A stretch of DNA of 64,000 nt from Piper betle (GCA_033002965.1 JAURVB010004650.1:176501-240500); one strand, 5' to 3'; positions 1 to 12,544 are shown, counted from the first letter of the stretch. The notes: generated by a model not told the origin, from the sequence alone. Numbers and translations: made by a program.

Positions 1-268
1 AAAAAACGAGTATCAATGTCAAGCAAGAGTAGTTAATGACATTGAGCTGTAATGAACATGGCAGAACCATATTCCAGCTGGTCGCAGAAGGGTAAGAATT
101 GAAGATACACTACTTCAGCATCATTAAGCAATGCAATGACTGTGAACACCCTAATTAAATTACTATGAATTTTGTTCTATAGAAGTGAATATTTCTTTTG
201 ATTTTTTGATGCCTACAATGCAATGGTGCAGTTCATGTAATCCAGTGACAATTGGATTAAATGTATAC

Positions 269-3200
269 CCTGTGATTTCTCTTGCAACTGCTCTAATTGT
301 TGCCTCAAGGTAGCAGCCTCTCTTTGCCACAACTGCATTGTTGAAATTGTCGTAAGCCAAACATAGATAGAATAGGAAACAAATGGGGAGGTGAATTTCT
401 CATTGTGCAACGTCTACTTTCTATTATTTTATAGAGGAGAATTAGGTACATCTGTCTGCTGATTTCTGGGGATAAGAATTACAGCATATAGGAACTAATT
501 TATGAACTTGTAAATGAACTAGTCAATGCGACCAGTTCGACCCATACACAGACTGATGTACAACTAATATGACATGCCTTAATGTCTAACATTCTGACAT
601 GCATGATTCAAAATGTTTGAAGGAATTTCCTGCCAAGAATAAGCACAAGGATTTTTAACATATGTGATTTGAAGTTGATGAAAATATTGATGCATTTTAG
701 CATCTTTTTACTTAATTAAAAAAACTTGTTACTTATAGTTTATATATTTGCATGTTCCTTGTGCTCAGATGTAGTTTTTATCTAATCATCTGATAGTTCT
801 ATTCTTCTTTAGGCAAATATATATGCTGTGCAGGTTATGCAACCAAATTTTTTAGCTTGGTTCTATTATTTTCCAATTTTTGCAGCATTATCATCGATTC
901 ATTACTGGGTGCTTGGCGGGAAAGAGGAATTTCAGGGACAATTGCAAATCATTGTAAACTTCATGCTTTGACTTGGTTCTGGAAGTGCAAGCTTTCTTAG
1001 TCATTAAATTGAGTTACTGATCCTTCTCTGCAGTTTTTCTTTATGTATTGCTTATCTGATTTTGGAAATCATCTAGGGTTCGGTGATGCATCTCATCTGC
1101 AGATAGCTTTTGATATTTTACATCAAGAAGCTGTTATATAAGGAGCAGCATTTGATAAGATTTAGGAGAGCTAAAAACTGAGTGCAGAGAAGATTTGGTA
1201 GATGTTGCCTACTGTGATGACTATCAGGATATATGGGGAACTTAAAAGTAGGCCATTGACCTTATAAGCCTGTTCCGAATATTGTCAATGTGACCTGCAT
1301 ATCACAATCAGTTATTATGTCATGCATGAATCCTATGTTGTTTGACTTAACATCTGGATTCTAGTACTCACTGGAGCTTTCAAAACTAGCAGATTGGTGC
1401 TTTAGGTGGCAAGATAAGGAGGAAAATATGAAATAACATACAAGTTTTTTGCTTTAGAAATGCTGAAATTTTGCTTTTATAGAAAATTCCGAACTTTCCT
1501 CAATTGGTGTTTTTTTTTATATGATTCATACTATGCAGCTGTATGAACTTGCTGTCTCCTACAATATTTAAATTCAAATAAATTATTTTTTGGCAGATTG
1601 ACTTTCCATCAATCTGTTTAATGGACAATCTGCAAAGTCAATAAATAGGAAAGTTTACATTTGTTGAAGTGAATGCTATTAATTGGAAAAGGTCGGGTTC
1701 GTTTGCTGTACCCTCTGAATAACTTTTATGTTGTTATGTTTCTCAAATTAATGATGTATGATTAGGGGGTTGAATGTTTTCTACTTAATGTATTAATTGA
1801 AATGCTGATAGCATTTAACTGACATTATAGAGGCTTGCTTTAGGTTTAAGATACGAATTGATTTATGCAGGAACGCAGTTATCTTTCTTCATTATAATCA
1901 GGGCCAATTCGTCTAGAGGTCACGTTTTGAGTTAAATAAATCTGTTGGAAACTAACTTTCTTAAAAGGGATTTATCTTGTATTTTTGTAATACTGGTCAA
2001 TGGAATTAGGAAGTTATCTTGTTTAGATTATTGTTTTTTGGCTATAGGATCCCAGCTAGATGCCCCTGTAATTACAATTTTTATTTGTGCTGATTAAGAG
2101 AACTTCCTCTCTCATGCTTGCTAGGTTAATTTGATGATGATAATATTGTCATTATGCTTTTGTGCTTGGCTTTTTATATGGAAACTGATGAGGTATGTTT
2201 AGTAAAGGAATGAATTGTGTCCACAAATTTGATAATTATATTTTCACTATTCTCAATAATCCATAAGTTAATGTGTATCAAGGAGAATACCTTAACTTCA
2301 GAGGTCGTGTTTGCCAGCTGCTGACTCTCTTCTTTGGTTGTTTTGTATCGATCGATAACTGATTTCATACTGAAGAAATCAAGTAAATATTGATTAGAAT
2401 TAGTTTGAATATGTACACAGAAAAAAGGGGGAAACAAGAAAATAAAAATAGAGAGGTTCATCTTATCACTTCATTTAGTTAAAGAGGAGAACTCTTCTTT
2501 GTTCTTCCACCTTATCCCTAAGGGGTGGTCGGACACATGGATCCTAATCTAGTATCTATGTTATTTTCATGGGCACTTGGATGCCTTACCTCACACCAGC
2601 ACTCCCACTTTAATTAAGAGGAAAAAACCGTTGTCATTAAGAATATTAACCTCAAAGTGTCATATTAAAGAACACATGAATATTAGTTCGGGAGAGTTAT
2701 CTTTATAATTGGCTAGAATGAAGTGCATTAGTATTCATGAATATAAAGATTCTACCTCTTGTAATTGATAGGTTGGATTTGTAAACACACTCTTGATGGT
2801 CATGCATAAGAAAATGTACTAATTATACAAAAAGAAACGTGATGGTGCTTTGGATACTTTTCATGAATGTAAAGAAAGCATATATAGCTGCCTTATATTT
2901 GAAGAAATTGAGCTACATTATACCATTATTTTTTGATTCAATATGCCCCCCAACCCCAAACCCCCTTCCCTCCTTTCATCCCTCCAATTTTACATGGTGG
3001 TTTATTTGGGGGGTGGGGGCGCAAGCGGAGAAACTTATTCTTTCAGATTGCTGAATTTTGTAAGCCCTCCAGTAAGCGTATGCATGCAGAACAAATTTCG
3101 AGAAGTGAGAACAGATTGCTACATTGCTATGAGGATTTCGAGCTTAACATGCGGATAGCTAGCACCCTCGGAGATGTGGGAGTGATCAGCAATGTCATTG

Positions 3201-6052
3201 GAGTCTTCTTGCTTATATCATTACAAGATCTGCTGCTTGACAAAGAGATTTTTTTTTTCAAACTTATTATGTAAATTTTCATTTAAATAAAGACGCATTT
3301 TGAATCCCAATGTTTCTTGGCTATCCAGAGGCGTATATAAACTCAAAACACTCGTGTAGGAAAGCAAAGGTTTGAACAAAATATGATTAGTAGAGTAATC
3401 AGCTGATGTTAACGACTATATATTGCGTGATGATTTATGTTAATGTGTGTGTAAGAGGTAAATTTTAATTAAAGATGCTTGCAGATCTATCATTTTTCCT
3501 GACATTTTTAGATGAGTTAAAGAGTAATAGGGATAACATCAGCCAATGATCTCAACTCGAATACAAAGTTCGTTAGCATGTACTGTAGTATTGTGTATCT
3601 TCAACAAATGGATTAATTTCTACGTAGGAGTATTCTTGTATGTTGCTTATTAGTAATATGGTTAACCATTGCGTTTAATGGATACATTCATTATCAGCAG
3701 TTAGTATTGTTGGTCAATGAAAATTATGTATCTAGTCTTTAAAATACGATAATAACGGCACTGTTATTAGACAAAATATACCTTGGTCTCGCCTGAGCAG
3801 TTAATTCACGTAATTTCGCCTCTTGTGCCTGATAACTCTTTTAGATGGGTAGAATATACCTTGGCATTAATGGAAGGTAATTTCATCTCGCTACAGGGGA
3901 ATTGAATGCCAAGTGTTTCGCCTCTTGTGCCTGATCTAGAATTATGATGAATTCACAGGTTAAACGATTAAAATTTATGTATATCCCTGGAATTCCTATG
4001 GGGTTGTATTAATATCAAAGTGGTTATCTGCTTTTTTTAATCAACCGAAGGAAATTTATTTGATTCTGACTGGGTTGTTCTATGTCTTCAGGCTGGGGTA
4101 GATGCAATTTTTGGGGCTTCATATAGAGGATGTTTAGGTTGGTGGAGCTTTGGGGATGGACTGAGAGGCTGCAGTGATAGGGTTTTAGCAGGTGGATCTT
4201 TAAATTTTCTATCTTTGGCTTTCGTCAATGATCTTATGTGGAGGTTGGTTTTCCACAGTTATCTTAGGTTTATTCTTACAAGGATTATTGTTTGGGTGTC
4301 ATGACCTTGCAAAATTAAATCAATTTTGGGATAATATAAAACAATTTCAATCTTTTCCTCTTTGGTAATTTTTTCTTATCACAGTTTAAATTTGTATTTA
4401 AAGTAAGAATCCGCTATAAGGCCTTACGACCATATTGGCTATAAGACCCAATTAATTTTAAGTAAATCAACTACTCATTAAATACTTATGCGGCATTTTT
4501 ATTATTTTAAGAAAAATAAATATAATTATTTAAAATTCTGTATATATTCATTGAACCCGGTCAATACTTAGAACAGAATATTTTTCTTGTACAAATAAGA
4601 ATCTGCTTTTAAGTACTGCCCAAGATCTCCACTTTTTTCTATGTCAACAAGCAAGGCTCAATACCGGACTCTAATGTCCTAATGCCAAGTAATTAAAGAA
4701 TATACGATTAACAGAGTGCCGGTAAAATTATTTATCTAAAACGTTACAAGTTACATATTATATTATATATATATGGTTTTCATGTTACGTACATAATATA
4801 CTATGGCACTTGATTATTACTTACATGATTTAGCTCAAAATTGATTTCAAGTTATTAAAATAACTCTCCTACGGGAGCAATATAAATAGAGGGGATCGAG
4901 TCAGCTGACTCATGGACTGTAATTTGCATGATATGTGTCGAGTAAACCATCATACAAACGGGTCTTAACCATTCCATTTAATCTCTAATTCTCTTAAGAC
5001 TCTTAATCACATTAAAATCCTACTACAACAATAAATGTAATGTGATATTATGCCACTCACAAATTCAAATGAAAACCTAAACCCACAATAAACTTTAGAA
5101 AACCTGGGCGTGGTACCCACAAAAAGATGAGCGCACCGCTGATCTAAACCAAAAAGTGCCACATGAAGATAATGAAATGGGAATTGGTGTTGTATAATTA
5201 AATTAAAGAATAGAATAGAGCTGAAAAACAATGGTTTTAATGAGCATAGCTAGATTAAACATTAACATTTGAGTAACCAGCTAGTTTTACAAGTTGTTGT
5301 AACGTAAATAATGAAAAGTAATGTACTTTGAATTATCACAAATAAGGAAAGCTCTTGTTGACGTGATATCTCGTGATCATGGTAGAGGACTCCTAAAATT
5401 GTTGAAAACAAATAGAAAGTCATCTTCGAATTTATGTGATTGTATCATGTCTGTAGCATTCTTTTTACTATAGCGGATACAAATGCACACTTCAAGATGC
5501 AATATGAAAAACACGACATTAAATGTCATTGCTTGTATATATGTTATATTAATAGGTGTCCCATTTTACGATAAATTCCTGTTGAGAGTATTGTGAATAT
5601 ACTTAATTAGTCATTTCCTGTTTGCCTTCCTCTAATAACGCGCCTAAAACAGTACCATATACAATGTACTTTGTTGTGTTGATATATATATATATATATA
5701 TATAATTAAATCAGCTTAATTTGTTCACATTCAAATAATAAAACCTTGGTGAATATATAAGACTCATTCAAATAAAACCATATTATAGTTGATTAGACGT
5801 TTAAAAAGATATTTAAATATTCAAAAGTGAACTCTCGCTCTTTTTTTTACCTAGTAAAAATGAACTGTTAATATAATACATGGAAGAAAGCATTGAAGAA
5901 ACATGTCTAGATTTGAGTAGCACCTAAGATACATCTATGAAGGAAATTCCTACTAGAAATCACAGATTTTGTAATCAGATCATTATGCCATAATATATGA
6001 AAACAAAAACAGCTAATATTAAAGAAATTATTTTATAAGCATCAAACTTATT

Positions 6053-6088
<36 letters not shown>

Positions 6089-6301
6089 AAAGATAAATGA
6101 TAGAGCATTGGAGACTTGCCTTGAGCTGGCAAAATCATAGAGCTTGCCGGTGCTGGAGAAGATGACGAGTCCGACCTCGGCGTCACACAAGATGGCCAGC
6201 TCCTTGGCCTTCTTCAGCAGTCCATTCCTCCTCTTGGAGAAGGTCACCTGCCGGCTCGTCGAGTTATCGATCCGCCGGATGACTATCTTCCCCCTCCCCA
6301 T
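269..6301 (-). CDS. MIKC-type MADS-box transcription factor, AGL17/ANR1 clade (5' part, exons 1-3)
   Basis: Nuclear DNA-binding regulator; AGL17-clade members are best known from root and nitrate responses and flowering. Exon 1 (6301-6120, 182 bp) encodes a full MADS domain starting [20 protein letters not shown], with the [20 protein letters not shown] core. Exon 2 (2369-2291, 79 bp) encodes the I region ([14 protein letters not shown]...SEVK). Exon 3 (332 to about 269) encodes the start of the K domain ([20 protein letters not shown]). Lengths of 182 and 79 bp are classic for MIKC genes and the frame is continuous across both junctions. Intron 1 (~3.75 kb) has a GC donor; intron 2 is ~1.96 kb. 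The exon 3 donor lies 2 bases beyond the usual 62-bp end. Exons 4 onward are outside the window. Family assignment is firm; clade assignment rests on remembered AGL17, OsMADS27 and OsMADS57 sequences. Confidence 0.9.
297..317 (+). promoter_or_regulatory. miR444-like segment antisense to MADS exon 3 (possible nat-miRNA or target site)
   Basis: The plus strand here is the reverse complement of the codons for AATLRQQ in the K domain. In grasses, miR444 comes from transcripts antisense to AGL17-clade MADS genes and targets the equivalent AASLRQQ codons. Compared with remembered miR444 sequence this 21-mer has about four differences, in the positions that differ between the two MADS paralogues. 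Expression is not shown by sequence. Confidence 0.35.
5682..5704. repeat. (TA)n microsatellite
   Basis: About eleven TA units inside MADS intron 1. Confidence 0.9.
6053..6088. repeat. compound (CA)n(TA)n microsatellite
   Basis: CA repeats followed directly by TA repeats, about 30 bases inside MADS intron 1 from the exon 1 donor. Confidence 0.9.
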
Positions 6302-8396
6302 AATTTCTCTCCTTTGTTTTAAAAGAAAAAAGTTAATCTCAATTAAAACAACCGCGAGATCTACGCCACTAGCTATAAAACAAGACATCAGTTTCAAACA
6401 TATAGTGTCGAATATTACAACTGATCTACACATGACATAAACTCGATCCAATTATTAACAAAAGCCCGCCTCACCTAGCTTAATTTACACACATATAACC
6501 CGGCTAGAAACAAATCACAACAAAGAGCAGAGTGGAGATTAGTAATGGAGGTAAGGAAGAAGCCAAAACCGACCAACCTGGAAAAATGGAAAGGGGCAGC
6601 AGCAACAGGAAGATGCTCAGACTTGCAAGAATGGCTTTATTAGAGGGAGAAAAGGTGAGAGGTGGGTCTATTTAGAGCAGCTGTGCGGGGATCGAGCCTT
6701 ACGAAACAGTCCAGTTGGGCAAAACCATGGTGGTTTCATGGAACCTTGGAGTGGTATGTGGATATCCCATCCTTGGATTGCATTAAAAATGGAAAGTTTC
6801 GCATTGCTGGATTGGGTCATTTTTGCACGTCACAGAGCCGCCACCCGTATAGATCATCGACACGTTTTTCTTGAAACATATCTGTATCACATTAGTTACT
6901 CCAGTGGCAGTCTTCTTGTGTCGGTTAGCAAAGTCTGGTAAAATTAATGCCTCTGATCTCTTATCTTAATACGTTCCCCTCCTCATGTCCCACCTGATTA
7001 ATCTATTTCTTACACATGATATACGATTAGCTTGTGGTATTTTATTAGCTATTTTTAATCGATGCCAATTGCATAAAGTCACATCTCTACTTCCCCAGTT
7101 GCACCTTACCCTAATGCGCCAAGCATAACTACTACTCAATTTCTTTATCAAGATCCGTTTGGATGGTGGACGGTGTAAATAAAACTACTACTGTGAAATC
7201 TCCAGTACTGATGTGGGCTTGATAATTAGATGATTAAACATTCATATATAGTTTAATAATATATTTAAAGATCAGTTCTTGAATGACATATTCTTAAAAA
7301 AAAAAACAATTTTAAGGGTACATACGTTAATGGTACATTTAGACATTAACATGATTTAATAACTCATATATATGGTGGTTTTCAAGGCACCTCTTCTTTA
7401 TACCAACTTCTATTTATTTATTTATTTATTTTCCTCTCAATATATATATATATACACGTGTGCGTTACTGATTTACCATGTGTGACAGTGGGAGGATTAA
7501 TATAATATGAGCATATATATTATTTGGACTTTGGGCCACTGTGAAATGCGTGAGTGCTTTGTCATCAAAAGAACGAGCTTTTTATTTTTGGAAAAAAATG
7601 GGACCATTTTTTCCACATATCATTTTGATTAAGAAATTATGCTGCCATATTTTGTCAATAAAAACCTTTTTCCTTAACAAATTTACACTATAATTAACTG
7701 AATATGACTTCAAGAAATTAAGCAAGTTAAAGAAAAGCTAGATAATTTGCAAACAATTATGTCTGATTAAAAAATGCTAACTTAATAGTTGCATGTTTTT
7801 CTTTTCAATAGCTGCTTCTTAATCATGGTAGTGGATATTTTTTGTTTGCTTGATTAAGTAATATTATTTATCTCGACGTGATGACAAACGTGCACCATCG
7901 ATCCAATTTCATAGGCCCAGTTAATAAATGGCAACTGATTATAAAACATGTACCAACCTCCTATTTATCGTGCAAACTAATGGAACTATATTCTATGCAT
8001 TAAATTATTAATTAATGCTTCCTAGATAAGCAAGGGGATTAGCTACCCTTGCACTCCATTGGAAAAGCATTTTTCGAATTACGTAAATGAAATAATTTTC
8101 AATTGTGAAGTTGGGAGCACGAAACCAATTATCAAGCCATAATTTAATATCACAAATAATACAACTTATGCTTTCAAATTTGGTTCTGTTTAATTTGCAT
8201 AAAAGAGATATAAAATATATAAAATTTTCTTAATTATAATTTACAAATAATTAGTTATGAGGTAAATGTAAGATGTAAAATCTCTTTATAAAAAGATTCC
8301 CCCCTTTTCTTTGTACTGTTTTTTTTAAATTAATGATTATGAAATTTTAAAGGAAGACCAAAATAATACTCTAAGTAATACATTTAATTGATCGTA

Positions 8397-8428
<32 letters not shown>

Positions 8429-9641
8429 GGAGCTCAAGCCACAAGGTATCATTGTTTTTAATTAAGCCCATTCATTTTTTTCCCCCAAGCAATTCAGCTC
8501 ATTTGTAGATCCCGTAGTTCAAGAACTAGGGGACCGGCTTGGTCGACCCAAAGACCAACACAAGTTAAATTAATTAACCACAGATTTTAAAATTAACCTC
8601 CTGTTTTGCCAGTGAAGCACTTCAAATTAATTATTTAATCACTATAGAACTCATGCAAACCCACCACCAAAGCGCCTTACCCTAATGTGAGTTGAATAGA
8701 AGTTGATCTTATATTTTTAGTTAAAGAGACAAACGCGACTTGTTTGTTGGCCTACCGATCAAAACCCATCTGAAGATCCCACCCAGTTCGCCAACCAACA
8801 ATCAGGGACACCGTTTATATCACATATTTACGGCTTTAATAAGCATAATAATCATCTCACTAATTCATCCGTGTTTAACACACAGACGATGATAAAGAGC
8901 TTAAGCAAATGATGCTGATTAACAACTCGATCGTGACCCCACCACAATCTTTCCCCAATTCTAATCAATCGTTTCTTTCATAAGATAACATTATTTTAGA
9001 CCCTTCATTATGTAGTGCTTTTTTTTAAAAAAATGCTTTGGAATGGCCCATTTGAAATCTTATAAAATTTCTTTATAGACTCTAGCTCATTTTTCTTCCC
9101 AAGTGTTTTTGCTTGATTGGTTCAGGCCACGTGAAGTTGATCGCTTCTATCAATAAGAAGAACAAAATTTGTTACTTATATATTGCCAGTGGTGACTTTT
9201 GAATTAAGATAAATAATTAACTTCAAGGAGGATTTTTTAGTGTAATAATGTTCCTCCTGGTGAAAGCATATGACAAGTGTCAATGATCGCCATATTATGT
9301 GTTTACAGCGACCAAGAGAGATGGTAGTCCCTTGTGATTAGTGGACTCAGTTAGCTTTCATTAAGTCCAAAGTGTAATCAAATCGTGTAAGATATTGTTG
9401 GTGTCAAATCTTTTGTTGTATTAATATTATATCATCTGGTCGTGAGACCAATCTTCCATAAAAAGAAAGGAAGAACATTTCTTTCCTTCTGACGACTTTT
9501 GCTTTCTCACAGCAGGGAAGAATTGATGCTTCCTCCATGCCTCACTCTTGTTAAAATCTTTCATTTCATCTACCTCTGTGATTATATTTTTTTTATTTAT
9601 GTATGTGACAATATATATACTTACTATATTATAAGTACCAT
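6302..9641. other. intergenic region upstream of the MADS gene
   Basis: AT-rich, no convincing coding sequence. The first few hundred bases should hold the MADS 5' UTR and promoter (minus strand). Short frames around 6660-7150 have no family resemblance or codon bias. A (CT)n(AT)n microsatellite lies at about 8399-8427. No conserved motif could be defended. Confidence 0.6.
8399..8427. repeat. (CT)n(AT)n microsatellite
   Basis: About eleven CT units followed by four AT units. Confidence 0.9.
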
Positions 9642-10296
9642 AGAAAATACCATGAGTTTTTTTACTAAAACTATATAATTTAAGACCAACTTATAAATAG
9701 GAAGATTTTGCTGTACCTGTGTAAACCGGAAGTCTATATGCCAGTAGAGATTTGCTCTCTGGGAGCCAATTTATAGTTACAATATTCATCCCATACATAG
9801 TAGACATAATAGCATTAAAAGTATTATGATTCTGCCAAAATAGGCGAGAAGGGTTATTTTTATATATGGTATATACTGTGTCTTGACAATTAGATAAAAT
9901 GATATGAGATCGTAATAGACTCCCGTTCAGCAGCTTCTGCATTGATTCATTGTTTTTGATATTGTTACAACAATTAAAGGAATAGCATCACTAGAGAATA
10001 ACACAACAACCCGAGTTATGAGATTACAATCCTTGGAAAATCCTCCATCGATAGTCATGATGTTTTTCTCGTCATTCTTGGAACAAATATCAGAAAAAAG
10101 CCAATATTTTTGTTTAAGATCCTCTACCAAAAGCATGCTTTTGTAATAGGAGAAAAAAGTTGTGGTTTTTATGACGATTATCAATTCAAGATTGTAATCA
10201 TCAACTAGCTTGATTCCATAGATAATTTTATTTGTTTGTTCCCAAATGCAGTCCGCCATAGTTAGCCACTTCAATAGGAGAAAATACCATGAGTTT
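9642..10296 (-). mobile_element. retroposed insert flanked by 18-bp direct repeats, carrying unrecognised coding-like sequence
   Basis: AGAAAATACCATGAGTTT occurs exactly at 9642-9659 and again at 10279-10296, bracketing a 619-bp insert (9660-10278). Read on the minus strand, the insert ends in a run of seven A directly before the left repeat. That is the layout of an L1-type retroposition (long target duplication plus short poly-A tail). Two overlapping minus frames fill it: 10274-9927 (115 aa, with MADCIWEQTNKIIYGIKLVD near the start) and 9942-9691 (83 aa), as if one protein were split by a frameshift. The protein was not recognised; it could be a processed pseudogene or a 5'-truncated LINE fragment. 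Confidence 0.6.
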
Positions 10297-11737
10297 GAGA
10301 ATAACTTAATTGTCTAATGTAAAGACTATATTTTTATGGATCGCAAGAAAACTAAACTTATATCGAATTTAAAGTGGCTTAATATACAAAACTTCACAAG
10401 CACGTGACCACCTCTGATTTTTTTTGCTTGTTCGGAAAAGTAAGTCTATTCATAATAGAAATCATAACGACATTTACATAAACAAACTGCTGGAAAAAGC
10501 AGACACTACGAGTAACTAGTAAATAAGAGTCATACCGACTAACATCATTGAGAAAACCAAAGAGGTAAAAATAAAAGTATCTAACCCAAAACATTCACAT
10601 GCTAATCATCCAATAAATCTGAATAAGCAATACAGAGAAATCGAGAAGATGATCATCCTACGAGCAGGAACGAAGGAATTACTACACTTTAGTCACCTTC
10701 AATAATGTTCCCCATAAAATGTCACCCCAAACTTTGGAGATCTAAAGTTGTCGTCAGGAGGAGATAAGGCTCTAGGTGAGGAAGAAAAAGACCGGAAACT
10801 GAATCTGGGGAAAGAAGCCAACGGTGATAACTCTTCAAAAATTATTATTTTTTGTATTTCATGTTGATTTTGTGTGTATAATTTATACTTCAATTTTATT
10901 AGTTTAAGAGTTTATTATGTATTATTAATAAAGCAAGCAATTGTTGTGATTTTATTGAAAAAAAAGTGCTGATTAATGTTTTCTAGTAGGGTATAAGAGT
11001 TATTCTAGTAAGGTATAAGAGTTAGTAGATGATTGAGAATAAATTCGAAACGTACTTGGGCCAAAAAGATAATTTGGTGCCTTAACTGAAATCCCAACGC
11101 TCAAGCGTTGGGATTCTGGGTTCTCGAGCTCTAGTCGGCAAGAAATCAAAATTTTCGATATTTTTAAAAATTTTGATATGCCCTACTTATAATATTGGGG
11201 GGATCATTTATAAACTTGATTAAAATTTTAAAATAAAAATTTTGGATGGCAGGCTGACAACACAAAAGACAAGAGAAAAATGACAATTTTTGGATCAAAA
11301 GAGAGATCAATGACTTTTTCATATCACATATAATTTTTTTGAGTTTAGTTGAATATTTTATGGAGGAGTTTCTTTTCTAAGATTTTTTAATGATACTTAG
11401 TGCATGGATTAATAAAGTTTATTAATTTTTATCTATATGATTGTGTTTTTGGATAATCTATTTTATTTTATTTTTAATGCTATTATTGAACTAACCATCC
11501 ATTGTTAGATATAAAGACTTGATTTTATCTATAAATAGAAAGATTAAATTTGTCACTAAATAGAATAACCTTTATTTATCTCTTTTAATTTGATTTACAT
11601 GTGAGATAGAAATATACTCATTATTTTTTGAGAAACTATTACGGGTATAAATTAAAGTATCCTTTTGCATAAATAATTTCATAGAAATATAGAAGTTGAG
11701 TGTAAGTGATAAATTTTAGGTTAATCAATATATCAAC
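10297..11737. other. intergenic region
   Basis: AT-rich with no supported gene. It contains a perfect 12-bp stem hairpin at 11090-11115 and a small direct duplication around 10985-11026 (two copies of a segment containing GTATAAGAGTTA). Nothing else stands out. Confidence 0.6.
11090..11115. repeat. perfect inverted repeat, 12-bp stem with 2-nt loop
   Basis: AATCCCAACGCT, then CA, then AGCGTTGGGATT. The stem is perfect and GC-richer than its surroundings. It could be the end of a small hairpin element or the core of a palindromic repeat; no function can be assigned. Confidence 0.8.
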
Positions 11738-12536
11738 CACCGTTGCATGAATCGGTAGCGTGCCGATCCGATTTTGGGGTCGAATCAGTCGGCCCCGAAT
11801 TAGCATCCAATTCGGCCGAGTCACCCATATTCCGACCGATTTAAATCGAATTCGGAATCGGGTGAATCGGGAAAAATCGGTTTTGGGTAAATTATCAAAA
11901 TGCCCTAGGTATAATATTAATTTAATTATTTAAATAAGGGTAAAATTGAAATTGAAATTTTAAAAACCTAAACTTACCCGATGGCGGTGACGGCGAGCAA
12001 CGACGGCAGCGATGGCGACGGGGGGACGATCTGGGAGGGGCGGGGCGCGGTCGGCAGGGGGAGGCGGGGAGGGAGAGAGGGACCGGCGAGGCGCGCGGGG
12101 TGGGGGCGGGGCAGGTTGGGTCTGGGGGAGGGGGGCGTGGCGGCATTGGCAGCGGCGGCGGTGACTTGGAAGGAAGGTGGATGAGGGGAGAGAGCGGTCG
12201 TGGGTGAGAAATAATTGTGGTGGTATTTTTGTAATTAAAACTTGACTTGTGTTCGAACTCGTAGTACAAAATAATAACTAATTCAAAATAATTTTAAAAA
12301 ATCTAAAATATATCATAAAATATCATAAAAATATAATATATATAATAATACCAAAATGACATCAATATTTAATTTTTATATATTTATTTATGAGTTATCA
12401 ATTTATTATATATGACTGATTTGGACCGATTCAATTAAACCGATTTCTCTCCGATTTAGACCGATTCTAATTCCGACTCCGACTCCGACTCCCTGGAAAA
12501 CCGATTCTGATTCCTATTCCGATTTATTCAACCATG
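11738..12536. mobile_element. non-autonomous hAT-like element, 799 bp (element 1)
   Basis: Ends are CACCGTTGCATGAATCGG on the left and, reverse complemented, CATGGTTGAATAAATCGG on the right. The flanking 8-mers are atatcaac (11730-11737) and atattaac (12537-12544), a 7/8 match, as expected for an hAT target duplication. Subterminal regions are packed with repeats of the accgatt/gaatcgg type. The interior holds a very GC-rich block (about 11975-12190) whose frames look proline- or arginine-rich only because of composition. No transposase is visible. Confidence 0.8.
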
Positions 12537-12544
12537 ATATTAAC

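Noticed and set aside
1..160. Search for MADS exon 4 at the left edge
   Set aside because: No K-domain text (QLMGE.L) in any minus-strand frame; the edge lies within intron 3.
2839..3274. Overlapping frames of 71-113 codons in MADS intron 1
   Set aside because: No family resemblance; they arise from the C/G-rich patch and lie inside a well-supported intron.
6662..7151. Three short frames upstream of the MADS gene
   Set aside because: Random-looking residues; the region is promoter or 5' UTR of the minus-strand gene.
11922..12269. Proline- or arginine-rich frames of up to 115 codons
   Set aside because: Produced by the GC-rich core of an hAT element; low complexity and no conserved motif on either strand.
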